NCBI RefSeq assembly: GCF_001429025.1
Contig: NZ_LMHT01000033.1
Span: 50,500-114,499 of the forward strand
Length of the DNA stretch: 64,000 nucleotides
Source of the DNA: Phenylobacterium sp. Root700
Lineage (GTDB): Bacteria > Pseudomonadota > Alphaproteobacteria > Caulobacterales > Caulobacteraceae
Direction: 5' to 3'
The notes beneath the pieces were generated by a model that was given only the letters and a program-made list of their open reading frames with translations, had not been told where the DNA came from and ran no database searches. Of this stretch, positions 1-9,528 are shown in pieces; the stretch's first letter is position 1, and every line of letters begins with the position of its first letter. Made by a program: the position numbers and the translations under genes.

Positions 1-531
1 TGAACCCATATAGCATGCTTGCGGCGATCTTCCACCCTCGGTGGCGGGGGTGGAACGCCGATCCCCATCAGTGCAGGAGCCACGCTCGCGGTTCGATATC
101 GCGGGTGTGGTCACCGCTCTTCCACGCTCGAGTGGGTTTCGGATGTGATTCCCGATGGACTGGTCGCGGCCCCGACTCCACCCCGGCGTTTGGGGGCTGC
201 GGCCCGATGTAGAGGTCAGGGCCGACATCGCTACCAGCCCTGCCCCTACCGCCGCGGGGCGGTCGTTCAACATAACGTCTCGATGCATCTGGACAAGGTT
301 CTGCTTTATCACCGCCCATAAGGCATTGGCTGACTCGCACGCGCATCTGCGGGCCGGTCGCGAGCCTCACCCGAAGGCCTTCGGCAAGCAGGTAACCACA
401 CTTGCGGAAGGACGAACGCCATTCGCGAGTATACGTTCTTTTTTCCTACTATCTAATCAACTGCTGTGGGACTACCGTAGCCAAAGCCTGACATGCACGC
501 AGCGTGTCGGGAAATGTAGGGAGGAGCGAAA
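1..531. other. Left-end stretch with no gene I can support
   Basis: All open frames here are short, lack ribosome binding sites and have no recognisable family signature. The last 100 bases are AT-richer and contain a poly-T tract near 437-446, which fits a promoter or leader for the dehydrogenase starting at 532. A remnant of an older gene cannot be excluded. Confidence 0.4.
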
Positions 532-1731
532 ATGCGGCTCGCGGGCGTTCAGAACTTTCCGCCAATGGACCGGGTGCTGTTCGGACAGCCGGCGGCCGAC
601 ATGGTCCTGGCCGAGGCCCAGCGACTTGGCGCCAACCGCGTCTACCTCGTGGTGAGCCACACGCTCAACACGACGACCAACGAGATCGAGATGATCCGGA
701 CGAAGTTGGGCGACCGTTACGCCGGAACCTTCGATCGCGTGCCACAGCATACGACCCGCGCGAACGCCGTCGAGATCGCCAAGGCGGCTACGGCGGCGGG
801 GGCCGACCTGCTGGCGGCCGTGGGCGGCGGCTCCGTGGTCGACGTGGTCAAGATCGTCACCATGTGCATGGAGCATGAGATCTTCGACGAGGACGGCCTC
901 GACGGCTACGAACTGACGGCAGGCGCGCCAGGCGCCCCGACCATGTTGAAGCAGTTCCGCACGCCGCGGGTGCGCTCGATCGTCGTCCCCACGACCCTGA
1001 GCGGCGGCGAGTACAACGCCGGCGCCCTGGTGACCGACACCCGGCGGGACTGGAAACAGGTCTTCCACCACCCCCTGATGATGCCGCACTCGATCATCCT
1101 GGACCCGCAGATCACCCTCCACACGCCCGAGACCCTTTGGCTGGGATCGGGCACGCGGTCGATGGATCACGGGATCGAGGCCCTGTGCGCCAAGCTCGGC
1201 ACCCCGCTGGTGGACGCCGTCGTCACCGAGGGCATCGGCCTGCTGGCTGAAGGCCTGCGTCGCTGCAAGTCCGACCCGACGGACCTGGAGGCGCGCCGCC
1301 TGGCGCAATACGGCTCCTGGCTCTCGGCCTTCGGCCTTCAGACCCGCGTCCCCATGGGCGCGAGCCACGCGATCGGCCACGTCCTGGGCGGCACGTTCGG
1401 CGTGCCGCACTACCTGATCACCCCCGTCCTGATGCCGCACGTCCTGCGGTACAATCGGCCCGCCACCGAGGACGCACAGCGGCGTATCGCGGCGGCCCTG
1501 GGCGCCGCCGGCCGCAGCGCCGCCGACGCTTTCGAGCAATTCATCCAGGAGTTGGGCCTGCCAGGACGGCTAAGCGACGTGGGCATCGAGCCCAGCGACT
1601 ATCAGCGGATCGGAGAGATCGCCGTGAAGTCGGTCTTCGCACCCGCCAACCCGCGTCCGCTGAACCAGCCGGCCGACATCGTCGCCCTGCTTGAGACCTT
1701 GAAGGATCAGACGGCCGCCCAGCGCGCCTGA
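532..1731 (+). CDS. Iron-containing alcohol dehydrogenase / maleylacetate reductase family protein
   Basis: A 399-residue cytosolic NAD(P)-dependent oxidoreductase of the group III (iron-type) alcohol dehydrogenase fold. The GGGSVVD nucleotide-binding loop is near residues 97-104 and is followed by the family's PTTLSGG-type segment. Metal-site histidines are plausible in SMDHGIEA, GASHAIGH and the later VLMPHVLRYN region. The whole chain resembles maleylacetate reductases more than fermentative alcohol dehydrogenases. The ATG at 532 follows a strong GGGAGGAG site. It is first in a co-directional set with the MFS transporter and TonB receptor. Reduction of maleylacetate or a related aromatic ring-cleavage product is a family-based guess; an ordinary alcohol or aldehyde substrate is equally possible. 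Confidence 0.85.
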   Translation: MRLAGVQNFPPMDRVLFGQPAADMVLAEAQRLGANRVYLVVSHTLNTTTNEIEMIRTKLGDRYAGTFDRVPQHTTRANAVEIAKAATAAGADLLAAVGGGSVVDVVKIVTMCMEHEIFDEDGLDGYELTAGAPGAPTMLKQFRTPRVRSIVVPTTLSGGEYNAGALVTDTRRDWKQVFHHPLMMPHSIILDPQITLHTPETLWLGSGTRSMDHGIEALCAKLGTPLVDAVVTEGIGLLAEGLRRCKSDPTDLEARRLAQYGSWLSAFGLQTRVPMGASHAIGHVLGGTFGVPHYLITPVLMPHVLRYNRPATEDAQRRIAAALGAAGRSAADAFEQFIQELGLPGRLSDVGIEPSDYQRIGEIAVKSVFAPANPRPLNQPADIVALLETLKDQTAAQRA

Positions 1732-1871
1732 CGGTTTCGACCCGCTAACGACACAGGCCGCACAGGCCACACGGCGCCCACGCGGCGGCGCAAGCCGCCT
1801 GCGAGGCCCCTTGCGCGCCCATGACCCGATCTCCCCCACGCCCTGTAGCCGTCAACCCGTCAGGACACTGC

Positions 1872-3248
1872 ATGAACGCGCCGCTGATTCAAAACGCCGA
1901 ACCTGCGCTCGCCCAGGCCACCGTCGGCGCCCCGTATTCGCCCGGCTATACGCGCTATGCGATGTGGCTGCTGCTCGGGATCTACATCGCGAACTTCCTG
2001 GACCGCCAGATCATCACGATCCTGGCCGAGCCCATCAAGCAGGAGCTCGGGCTCGCCGATTGGCACCTGGGCCTGCTCAGCGGCCTAGCCTTCGCGATGT
2101 TCTACACCATCTTGGGCATTCCGATCGCCCGGATCGCAGAGCGGCGGAATCGCCCGGTGATCATCGCCGCCTCCGTGGCGGTCTGGAGCGCGTTCACGGC
2201 CCTAGGCGGCTTGGCCCAGAACTTTACTCAGCTCGTCCTGTTTCGCGTCGGCGTGGGCGTCGGCGAAGCAGGCTGCACGCCGCCTGCCCATTCGCTGATC
2301 GCTGACTATGTGCCGAGGGAGAAGCGCGCGTCGGCCCTGGCGTTCTACGCTATGGGAACGCCGATCGGCACCCTGCTCGGCCTCGCCCTGGGGGGCCTGG
2401 TGGCGGACGCCTACGGTTGGCGCGTCGCCTTCCTGATCGCCGGCGCGCCCGGACTGGTCTTCGCGGTCCTGGCCTTCACGACCCTTCGAGAGCCGCGCCG
2501 ACAGATGGCGAAGCATGCAGCCCATCTCGCAGCGAACGCGGCGACTTTCGGCGAGACCATGGCCTATCTCGCGCGGCGGCGGACATTCTGGCTGGTGTCG
2601 GTGGGAGGCGCCATCAAGGCCTTCATCGCCTTTGGCGCCGGACCGTTCACGGCCTCGTTCTTCTTGCGGAACCACTCGGTCGAGGTCGCCGCGCTCGCGG
2701 CCCAGGCCAGCGAGTTCGCGGGTTTCCAGATGAAGTCGATTGGGTTCCTCGGCCTGGCGCTCGGTCTGGTCAGCGGCCTGAGCGGCGCCCTGGGCGCATT
2801 GTGCGGCGGCTGGCTCTCCGATCGGCTGGGCGCTCGCGATCTGCGGGCCTGGATGCTGGCCCCCGCCGGCGCGAGCCTGCTCTCCATCCCTGTCTTCATC
2901 CTCGCCGTCACCACGCCTCAGGCGAGCGTCGCTCTGTGTCTCATGGCGCTGAACGGCTTCATGGGCACCCTGTGGTTCGGTCCGGTCTACGGCACAGCCC
3001 AGTCGGTCGTGCCGCCCCACATGCGCGCGACGGCGGCAGCGGTGTTGCTGTTCATCGTCAACCTGCTCGGATTCGGGCTTGGGCCGATCACGGTGGGCGC
3101 CATGTCGGACATCTTCAACTATGGCTTCGGCCTGGGGCCTGCCGAAGGGGTCCGTTGGGCGCTTGTGGTGGGAAGCCTCTTTGGTGTCGGGGCCTTCGGC
3201 TGCTTCTGGGCGGCTCGCAAGACCATCCGGGAAGAGACCCTGAACTGA
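1872..3248 (+). CDS. MFS transporter, spinster-like
   Basis: A 458-residue inner-membrane transporter with about 12 hydrophobic segments. The first is near residues 30-50 and contains the conserved NFLDRQIITIL motif, and the cytoplasmic loop GIPIARIAERRNR follows TM2-3. Both are typical of spinster-type major facilitator proteins that import or export organic acids and lipids in alphaproteobacteria. An upstream in-frame ATG at 1821 exists, but AGGA at 1862-1865 is well spaced for the ATG at 1872, and the extra 17 residues look non-family. It lies between a dehydrogenase and a TonB receptor, so it probably completes uptake of the same substrate across the inner membrane. The substrate is unknown. 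Confidence 0.88.
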   Translation: MNAPLIQNAEPALAQATVGAPYSPGYTRYAMWLLLGIYIANFLDRQIITILAEPIKQELGLADWHLGLLSGLAFAMFYTILGIPIARIAERRNRPVIIAASVAVWSAFTALGGLAQNFTQLVLFRVGVGVGEAGCTPPAHSLIADYVPREKRASALAFYAMGTPIGTLLGLALGGLVADAYGWRVAFLIAGAPGLVFAVLAFTTLREPRRQMAKHAAHLAANAATFGETMAYLARRRTFWLVSVGGAIKAFIAFGAGPFTASFFLRNHSVEVAALAAQASEFAGFQMKSIGFLGLALGLVSGLSGALGALCGGWLSDRLGARDLRAWMLAPAGASLLSIPVFILAVTTPQASVALCLMALNGFMGTLWFGPVYGTAQSVVPPHMRATAAAVLLFIVNLLGFGLGPITVGAMSDIFNYGFGLGPAEGVRWALVVGSLFGVGAFGCFWAARKTIREETLN

Positions 3249-3537
3249 CGATGACTTAAGTCAAATACAGTTCAATTTCAGCACTTATAGTTGAAATTTC
3301 GATGTCTGTCGCACATGGCGAGGCTGCAACCAGCCAAGCCGACGGCTGGGATACTAGCATTATTTTTATTGCATATTTTGTGACCAAAATGGCCTTTCGC
3401 CCGCCCGGGCCCCGAGCGAATGGATCGCCACACTCAAGTTTACTAAGTTCTTTTTTAGCATTTTAAATATTGCCATGCCTGACGCATTCGGACATGGAGG
3501 GCCATAGCTGCCGCTAGCGCAGCGGGGAGGTCTCAGA
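3249..3537. promoter_or_regulatory. AT-rich promoter region of the TonB receptor
   Basis: This 289-base gap is clearly richer in A/T than the flanking genes. It carries the box CAGTTC-AATTTC-AGCACTT at 3268-3286, followed by a further TATAGTTGAAA that is also mirrored at the 22.98 kb site. No small gene is evident. Confidence 0.5.
3268..3286 (+). promoter_or_regulatory. Putative operator, box A copy 1
   Basis: Reads CAGTTC-N6-AGCACTT. The 13 specified bases are identical to the copy at 22979-22997, and similarity continues for about ten bases to the right. It lies about 250 bases before the TonB receptor start. The cognate regulator is not known; the MarR and TetR proteins of this region are candidates. 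Confidence 0.45.
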
Positions 3538-6525
3538 ATGAAAAAACTATCGCTCTGCGCGAGCACGGCTGTGCTTGCGCTTTCCGTCGGCGTCACGGCG
3601 TCGAACCCCGCATGGGCCCAATCCGAGGCGCCCGGCCCCGCGGCGACGGCCGTCGAGGAAATCATCGTCACCGGCTCCTTTGTTCGTGGAGCCGCGGAAC
3701 AGACGGCGCTTCCCGTCCAGGTTCTCGGTCAGCAAGAAATCGCCAACCAGGGCACGCCCTCCACGGTCGAACTCATCAAGTCCATTCCAGCGACGGCGGG
3801 GGTATTCGGCGAGGCCAACACCTATGGCGCGGGCCGCGTGGAGGGGCAGTCGAACGTCAACCTGCGGGGCCTGGGTCCCGCGCGCACCCTTGTGCTCCTG
3901 AACGGGCGCCGTCTCCCCGATTCCAGCGGCAGCACGGTCGCGGGAAGCTATATCGACGTGAACATGATCTCCCCCGCAGCCATCGGTCGGGTTGAGGTCC
4001 TCAAGGATGGCGCGGCGGCCACCTACGGCTCGGATGCGATTGGCGGCGTAGTGAACTTCATCACGCGCACGAACATGCGGGGGCTGGAGATCGGCGCCGA
4101 TTACTCCAACATCAAGGGCTCAGATGGGGACTGGACCGCGCGCGCCATCTACGGCGCGGGCGGTGAGGCCTGGGACGGGTTCGCCGCGGTGAGCTATCAG
4201 CACCGCTCCCAGCTGCGCTCCACCGACCGAGCGTTCGCCACGCCGCCCTTCTCCGGGCAGGCGCAAGCCAAGGCGGCCTACCTCTACAATCCCCAGGGGG
4301 GATGGTCGACGGCCGCCAATCCCGGCACCTACATCGGCGGCACGGCGTTGAACGCGAACTTCCTCGACCCCGGCTGCGTCCCCCTCGGCGGCGAGCTGCA
4401 AATCAGCGCCACCCAGTGCCTGCTCCGCTTCGCCGACTACGCCAATCTCGTGGAAGAGCAGAACCTCTACCAGGGCTACGCGGAGTTCAACTACGACTTC
4501 AACGCCGATACGCGGCTGCACGTGGAAGGACTCTATGGCGCGACGGAGGTGTTCCATATCGCCCAGTCACCCTCATACGGGCCGAACCAGTTCCCGACCG
4601 GCCTGGTTTCGCCCGTGCCGAACCAGTACTTCATCCCGGCCTCCAATCCGGGCCTGAGAACGTTGCTGGCCCTCAACCCGAGCGTGGCCGCCGCCAACCC
4701 CATCGCCGCGACCACCGGTGTTATCGCCCACCCGTTCTTCGCCCGGCCGTTCGGCGTGGGCGGCAATCCGCTCTACGGCTTCGCCCAGGAGAACCGCCGC
4801 TACGCCAAGGAATATCGCCTGGCCGCCAGCCTCACGGGCAGGTTCGACCGGTTCGGCGGGATCGGGTGGGACGTCGGAGCGACCTACGGCCACTCGTCGT
4901 ATGACTCGATCAACCCCGACTTCCTGGTCGATCGGGTGGAGCTCGGCTATCGCGGCCTGGCCAGCCGGGCCGGGGCGGCGCCCTGCGACATCACCCAGGG
5001 CACGCCTGGCGTCGGCGACTGCCATTACCTCAATCCCTTCTCCACGGGCGTCGCGGCGAACGCCATCACCGGCCAGGTGAACCCGCAGTTCGCCGCCGCC
5101 GCGGCGCTGGACCCGCGGGTCGTCAACGACCCGCAGGTCGTGCAGTGGCTGTATGGCGAGGACTCACAGCGGACCAAGACCTCGAACGATCTGCTGGTGC
5201 TCGATTTCGTCCTGAACGGGGAACTCCCCCTCGAACTGTGGGGCGGCCAGGTCGGCTGGGCCGGGGGCTACCAGTACCGGGAAGCCACCTACAAGACTCG
5301 CGGGCTGGGCTTCTCGAACAACGACCAGTTCCCTTGCATCGACAGCGTCATCAACGGGTCCACGGCCTGTGCGGCGCGCAACGGGCCGTACAGCTTCTAC
5401 GGCAACTACCCCACCTTCGACCTGACCCAGAAAACGCATGCGGTGTTCGCGGAACTGCAAGTCCCCGTAACCGACGACATCCAGGTGCAGCTCGCGATCC
5501 GTCACGAGGACAGCTCCGGCGGCAAGACGACCAACCCCAAGATCGCGGTGCGCTGGCAGGCGGCGCCCTGGCTCGCCTTGCGGGGCTCCGCCGGCAGCAC
5601 CTTCCGCGCCGCGCCCGAAGTCAATCTGTCGCCGACGCAACTCAACACCTCGAACATCTTCGTCCCGCAAGTGGGCTCCTACCGTGCGGTCGAAGTCTTT
5701 GGAAACCCGGACCTGGAACCCGAGACCGCCAACACCTATAGCGCCGGCCTCATCGTGAACGCGGGACCGTTCTCGGCGACCCTGGACTACTGGCGGTTCG
5801 ATTTCTCCGATCCGATCACCATCGTGACCGGGACCCAGATCCTTGATGCGATCTTCCCGACCGGGCAGCCCAACCGCTGCGCGGCCCCGGCCTATGCCGG
5901 CCTGGTGAGCCGCGTGACCTTCTCAGGTGCGTGCGCGCCGGCGGCGATCCTCCGGGTCCGGTCCGGCGTAATGAACGGATCTCCAATCAAGACCGACGGC
6001 ATCGACCTGGGCGTGGACTACAGGCTGACGGACGGTCCGTTCGGCGGGCGGGTCAATCTTGGCCTCGATGGAAGCTACACCCTGAACTACGAAGTTTCCG
6101 CCCTGGAGATGGATGGCGTCGCGGTGGCGCCAGCGTACGAGGCGGCAGGCAAGCTCAACTATCGCCTGCCCTCCAACTCGCTGCCCCGTCTCAAGGGCTC
6201 GGCCTTCGCCGAGTGGGGCCGTGACGGGCACAATCTGCGCCTCACGCTGCGCTATATCGGACCCATGGACGATCAGCGGGCTGCGATCTTCACTTCCCCG
6301 AACAACGGCCAGGGCGCGACCACTCGTGGTCAGCGGATCAAGAGCCTCGTCACGGCCGACATCGTCTACCGGCTGGACCTGCCTCCGGATACGACGGCGA
6401 CCCTGGCGGTGATCAACGTGACCGACGAGGATCCGCCGTTCGCGCGGCTGGATTTCTCCTACGACCCCTCCACGGCCAACCCGCTCGGCCGGGTCATCAA
6501 GCTCGGGGTGACCAAGCGCTTTTAG
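3538..6525 (+). CDS. TonB-dependent receptor (large)
   Basis: A 995-residue outer-membrane receptor. A signal peptide covers residues 1 to about 28, with likely cleavage after PAWA. The EEIIVTGS motif near 38-46 starts the plug domain, which ends near residue 180 after the VLKDGAAATYGSDAIGGVVNF block. A long beta-barrel follows and ends with an aromatic last residue (TKRF). The size and the many inserted barrel loops match receptors for sugars, peptides or aromatic substrates in Caulobacterales and sphingomonads rather than classical siderophore receptors. The ATG follows GGGGAGG. It sits downstream of an MFS transporter and is flanked by catabolic genes, so it probably imports the substrate of this cluster. 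Confidence 0.92.
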   Translation: MKKLSLCASTAVLALSVGVTASNPAWAQSEAPGPAATAVEEIIVTGSFVRGAAEQTALPVQVLGQQEIANQGTPSTVELIKSIPATAGVFGEANTYGAGRVEGQSNVNLRGLGPARTLVLLNGRRLPDSSGSTVAGSYIDVNMISPAAIGRVEVLKDGAAATYGSDAIGGVVNFITRTNMRGLEIGADYSNIKGSDGDWTARAIYGAGGEAWDGFAAVSYQHRSQLRSTDRAFATPPFSGQAQAKAAYLYNPQGGWSTAANPGTYIGGTALNANFLDPGCVPLGGELQISATQCLLRFADYANLVEEQNLYQGYAEFNYDFNADTRLHVEGLYGATEVFHIAQSPSYGPNQFPTGLVSPVPNQYFIPASNPGLRTLLALNPSVAAANPIAATTGVIAHPFFARPFGVGGNPLYGFAQENRRYAKEYRLAASLTGRFDRFGGIGWDVGATYGHSSYDSINPDFLVDRVELGYRGLASRAGAAPCDITQGTPGVGDCHYLNPFSTGVAANAITGQVNPQFAAAAALDPRVVNDPQVVQWLYGEDSQRTKTSNDLLVLDFVLNGELPLELWGGQVGWAGGYQYREATYKTRGLGFSNNDQFPCIDSVINGSTACAARNGPYSFYGNYPTFDLTQKTHAVFAELQVPVTDDIQVQLAIRHEDSSGGKTTNPKIAVRWQAAPWLALRGSAGSTFRAAPEVNLSPTQLNTSNIFVPQVGSYRAVEVFGNPDLEPETANTYSAGLIVNAGPFSATLDYWRFDFSDPITIVTGTQILDAIFPTGQPNRCAAPAYAGLVSRVTFSGACAPAAILRVRSGVMNGSPIKTDGIDLGVDYRLTDGPFGGRVNLGLDGSYTLNYEVSALEMDGVAVAPAYEAAGKLNYRLPSNSLPRLKGSAFAEWGRDGHNLRLTLRYIGPMDDQRAAIFTSPNNGQGATTRGQRIKSLVTADIVYRLDLPPDTTATLAVINVTDEDPPFARLDFSYDPSTANPLGRVIKLGVTKRF

Positions 6526-6542
6526 CGACGGCTCAGCCGACA

Positions 6543-6569
6543 GGTGACGCGGGAGCCCCCCGCGTCACC
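6543..6569 (+). terminator. Terminator-like hairpin after the TonB receptor
   Basis: A perfect 11-bp stem GGTGACGCGGG / CCCGCGTCACC closes a 5-base loop just after the receptor stop. No U-run follows, so it may act as an mRNA-stabilising hairpin or a weak terminator backed up by the stronger one at 6687. Confidence 0.5.
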
Positions 6570-6686
6570 GACTACCTGCCAGGCCGATCTGGCCGCGAAG
6601 CGCTCAGCACGCACGACCAGCCAACAGGGCGGTCGTGCGCGTCGCGTTGTGGACACAGCAACATCGGGGACCTCGCCGCCGCAAAT

Positions 6687-6723
6687 GAAGAGGCCCGCCG
6701 CCCCAGGGGCGGCGGGCCTCTTC
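6687..6723. terminator. Strong bidirectional terminator between convergent genes
   Basis: An 18-bp perfect inverted repeat (6687-6704 and 6706-6723, GC-rich core GGCCCGCCGCC) lies between the rightward TonB receptor and the leftward nitronate monooxygenase. Both sides end in CTCTTC / GAAGAG with short T-rich flanks, as expected for a shared intrinsic terminator. Confidence 0.75.
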
Positions 6724-6739
6724 TCTGAGATCAAGCCTC

Positions 6740-7759
6740 TCAGGCCAGCGCGGCTTGGCGCGGCTTGGCCAGGGCTTCGATCCTGCCGTCCAGCGCTCCA
6801 GCAAGGCGACCGCGGATGATCGCATCGGCCTCGGCCATGATCCGGTCGATGAGCGCCTGGACGGTGGGGATGTCGTTGATCAGACCCGCGACCATGCCGC
6901 AGGACCAGGCTCCAGCGTCCATCTCGCCGCGCTGCATGACCGCCGGATAGACTCCCGCCACTTCAGGAGCGATGTCCGCGAACGTAATGGCCGCCCCCAG
7001 GGCGCGCTCCTTCTCGAGCAATCTTGTGACGCCGGCGTTCTTCAGCACCCGCTCGGTGTTGCGCAACGGACGCATGACGATGCGCGTATCGAGCTCCGAG
7101 GCCGCCAGGATAGCGTCCTTGACGTTCTGATGGACTGGCGCGTCCCTGGTGGCCAGGAACCTCGTGCCCATGTTCATGCCGTCGGCTCCGAGAGCCAGGG
7201 CGGCGACCAGCGAGCGACCGTCGGCCATGCCGCCAGACGCCACGAACGGGACCTTCAGTTCCTCGGCGGCGCGCGGCAACAGGATGAAGTTGGGGACGTC
7301 ATCCTCACCCGGGTGGCCGCCGCACTCAAAGCCGTCGACGCTCACCGCGTCGCAGCCGATCGCCTCGGCCTTCAGCGCGTGGCGCACCGAGGTGCATTTG
7401 TGGATCACCTTGATCCCGGCGTCCTTGAGGGCCGGCAGCCACTGTTGGGGATTGTTGCCGGCCGTCTCCACCGCTTTGACGCCGCTCTCGATGATCACCC
7501 TGACGAACCCTGGATAGTCGGGGGGCGTCACCGAAGGCAGGAAGGTCAGGTTCACGCCGAACGGTTTGTCGGTCATCTCCCGGCAGCGGCGGATTTCCTT
7601 GTCGAGATTCTCGGGTGTGCCCTGGGTGAGGCCGGTGATCAGGCCCAAGCCGCCGGCGTTGGACACCGCGGCCGCCATCTCGGCGAACCCGACCATGTGC
7701 ATGCCGCCCTGTATGATTGGATGCTCAATGCCGAAGAGGTCGGTGATCCGGGTTCTCAT
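6740..7759 (-). CDS. Nitronate monooxygenase (2-nitropropane dioxygenase) family flavoprotein
   Basis: A 339-residue FMN-dependent TIM-barrel enzyme. The N-terminal FGIEHPIIQGGM motif, the GLGLITG segment, the HKCTSVRHALKAEAIGCDAVSVDGFECGGHPG block and the GGMADGRSLVAALALGADG phosphate-binding region are all present. The ATG at 7759 follows AAAGGAAG; 31 residues of an upstream extension look non-family. Members oxidise alkyl nitronates, but many relatives act as quinone or enoyl-thioester reductases, so the substrate is open. It converges on the TonB receptor, and a degenerate box A copy lies upstream at 7832-7850. Confidence 0.87.
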   Translation of the reverse strand: MRTRITDLFGIEHPIIQGGMHMVGFAEMAAAVSNAGGLGLITGLTQGTPENLDKEIRRCREMTDKPFGVNLTFLPSVTPPDYPGFVRVIIESGVKAVETAGNNPQQWLPALKDAGIKVIHKCTSVRHALKAEAIGCDAVSVDGFECGGHPGEDDVPNFILLPRAAEELKVPFVASGGMADGRSLVAALALGADGMNMGTRFLATRDAPVHQNVKDAILAASELDTRIVMRPLRNTERVLKNAGVTRLLEKERALGAAITFADIAPEVAGVYPAVMQRGEMDAGAWSCGMVAGLINDIPTVQALIDRIMAEADAIIRGRLAGALDGRIEALAKPRQAALA

Positions 7760-7831
7760 GGTCGCTTCCTTTCGTGTCGCTCGGCCTTGGCCTGGCGAGG
7801 GTCGCAATCCACCATTGGCTACGACCTGAGT

Positions 7832-7850
7832 GAATGCTATTTCTGAACGC
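7832..7850 (-). promoter_or_regulatory. Putative operator, box A degenerate copy
   Basis: The minus strand reads GCGTTC-N6-AGCATTC, matching 9 of the 13 specified bases of CAGTTC-N6-AGCACTT. It lies about 75 bases before the nitronate monooxygenase start. It is weak on its own and listed because of its position. Confidence 0.25.
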
Positions 7851-7991
7851 ACTTGCAGAAAGGATCAAGGCCCCAGCTCGAAAGCGGCACGCTTCGAGCT
7901 AAAGCGCCCGCTCCGCGTCCGGGCCGGGGGACCACTAATCCGCGTGATTGATACTCAATCGAACTGAAGCCAAAGAACTCCGCCCAGGCTC

Positions 7992-8011
7992 ATGGGCGAG
8001 ATCCCACCCAT
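7992..8011. promoter_or_regulatory. Imperfect palindrome before the ketosynthase-like gene
   Basis: A 20-base imperfect palindrome centred on GATC (arms ATGGGCGAGA / TCCCACCCAT, 16 of 20 positions symmetric) lies 22 bases before the ATG at 8034. It could be a regulator site. If so, it argues against the in-frame upstream ATG at 7992 as the real start. Confidence 0.3.
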
Positions 8012-8033
8012 ATGTCCGCCGAGAGTCGTCTTT

Positions 8034-9308
8034 ATGCGTAGAGTTGTTGTCACCGGCCTGGGCGTGGTCTCGCCACTTGGCTGCGGAACCGAGCTGGCGT
8101 GGTCCCGGCTGCTCGCAGGCCGGTCGGGAGTTCGTCGCATAGCGCCGCGGCCTGGGTGGCCGGCAAGCGTCCGCTCGCCCCTCGTGGCGGGGACAGTCCT
8201 CGGGCTCGACGACGATGCGCAGGGCGGCTTCGATCCGGAGGCCGCCGCCAGTGCGCGCGACCGCCGCAAGATGGACCGCTTCGTCCAGTTCGCGCTCGTC
8301 GCGGCCGACGAAGCCATTCGCGCGGCCGGCGTCCTGGATCGAAGTCAAACCGATCGTGCTCGCATCGCGACGGTTGTCGGCTCCAGCCTTGGCGGGTTGG
8401 AATCCATCGTCAACGCGGTTCGCCCCAACGAGGATCAGGAACCTCCACGGCTGTCGCCCTTCGCCTTGCCGACCTTCCTGGGAAGCATGGGGGCCAGCTG
8501 GATTTCGATCCGGCACGGCTTTAAGGGCCCTATTGGCGCGCCGGAGGGCTCGTTCGCGGCTGGCCTGCAGGCCCTTGGCGATGGCGCGCGCTTGATCCGC
8601 GCCAACGAAGCCGACGTCGCCATCTGCGGCGCCTCGGAAGCCTGCCTCCATCCATTGGTGTTCGGCGCGTTCGGCGCCGCCCGCGCCCTGGCGACCGGCT
8701 GCGAACTCCGCCCCGAAGCAGCGTCGCGTCCCTTCGACGCCAGCCGGGCGGGGTTCGTCCTCGCCGAGGGGGCGGCCATACTGGTGCTCGAGGCCCTGGA
8801 CCATGCCGAGGCCAGGGGCGCGCGACCTCTGGCGGAACTCGTCGGCTACGGGAGCAGCGCAGACGCCCATCACATCACCGCAGCGCCTGCGGATGGGGAA
8901 GGCGCCCGGCGCGCCATGGGCCTCGCCCTGGCGCAAGCGGGCGTGACGTCGGCCGAGGTCGGCTATCTCAACGCCCATGCGACCTCGACGCCGATGGGCG
9001 ACGCCTGTGAGCTCAACGCCATTCAAGCGGTGTTTGGGGACGCCCGTGTCGCCGTCGGAGCCACGAAGTCGGCGACCGGCCACCTCCTGGGCGCGGCAGG
9101 CGCGCTGGAAGCGGCTTTCACCGTGCTGAGCCTCAGAGACCAGCACCTGCCGCCCACCCTGAACCTGGTTGAGCCGGATGCCGCAGCGGCAGGGATGGAC
9201 CTGGTGCAGGCCGCCCGCCCGGCCGACGGGCTGACCCATGCCATGACCAATAGTTTCGGGTTCGGCGGCATCAACGCCAGCGCCATCTTCCGCCGCTACT
9301 CGCAATGA
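8034..9308 (+). CDS. Beta-ketoacyl-ACP synthase (FabF-like) lacking the active-site cysteine
   Basis: A 424-residue thiolase-fold protein of the FabF type: RRVVVTGLGVVSPLG at the start, GSSLGG near 120 and DVAICGASEA near 198. The two catalytic histidines are intact, His315 in NAHATSTPMGD and His350 in KSATGHLLGAAGA. The nucleophile motif, normally TACSSS or ATACTSG after a GP pair, reads GPIGAPEGSFAAG, so Phe174 (bases 8553-8555) occupies the cysteine position. Condensation by the normal Cys-thioester route is therefore unlikely. Chain-length factors and decarboxylating KSQ domains also lack this Cys but usually have Gln. No acyl carrier protein or partner ketosynthase is in the window. It may be a decarboxylase, a hydrolase-like variant or a structural partner. 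Confidence 0.85.
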   Translation: MRRVVVTGLGVVSPLGCGTELAWSRLLAGRSGVRRIAPRPGWPASVRSPLVAGTVLGLDDDAQGGFDPEAAASARDRRKMDRFVQFALVAADEAIRAAGVLDRSQTDRARIATVVGSSLGGLESIVNAVRPNEDQEPPRLSPFALPTFLGSMGASWISIRHGFKGPIGAPEGSFAAGLQALGDGARLIRANEADVAICGASEACLHPLVFGAFGAARALATGCELRPEAASRPFDASRAGFVLAEGAAILVLEALDHAEARGARPLAELVGYGSSADAHHITAAPADGEGARRAMGLALAQAGVTSAEVGYLNAHATSTPMGDACELNAIQAVFGDARVAVGATKSATGHLLGAAGALEAAFTVLSLRDQHLPPTLNLVEPDAAAAGMDLVQAARPADGLTHAMTNSFGFGGINASAIFRRYSQ

Positions 9309-9399
9309 CTGCGTTCTGGCGACGAACCCTAAAGCGCGATCGGCCCGGCTCCGAGGAGCTCCACCACCCAATGCTACGGCAGAAAATCTGATTGCCAGT

Positions 9400-9418
9400 C
9401 AGTTTTTTTTCGACACTT
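9400..9418 (+). promoter_or_regulatory. Putative operator, box A copy
   Basis: Reads CAGTTT-TTTTTC-GACACTT, 10 of 13 specified bases of box A in the same orientation and spacing. It lies about 110 bases before the tautomerase start, in an AT-rich gap. Confidence 0.35.
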
Positions 9419-9528
9419 GAATATGGATTGACCTTGACTGGAAGCGCGCTGGGCGGCTTCCCTAGGGGTGCCGGTCCTCCTATGCGAGGAGCCGAAATCC
9501 GGCGCCTTTGAGAGAACGGATACGAACC

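Noticed and set aside
472..1539. Long leftward frame of 355 residues over the iron alcohol dehydrogenase
   Set aside because: It is the high-GC antisense shadow of the real gene, rich in Arg, Gly and His, with no family motif.
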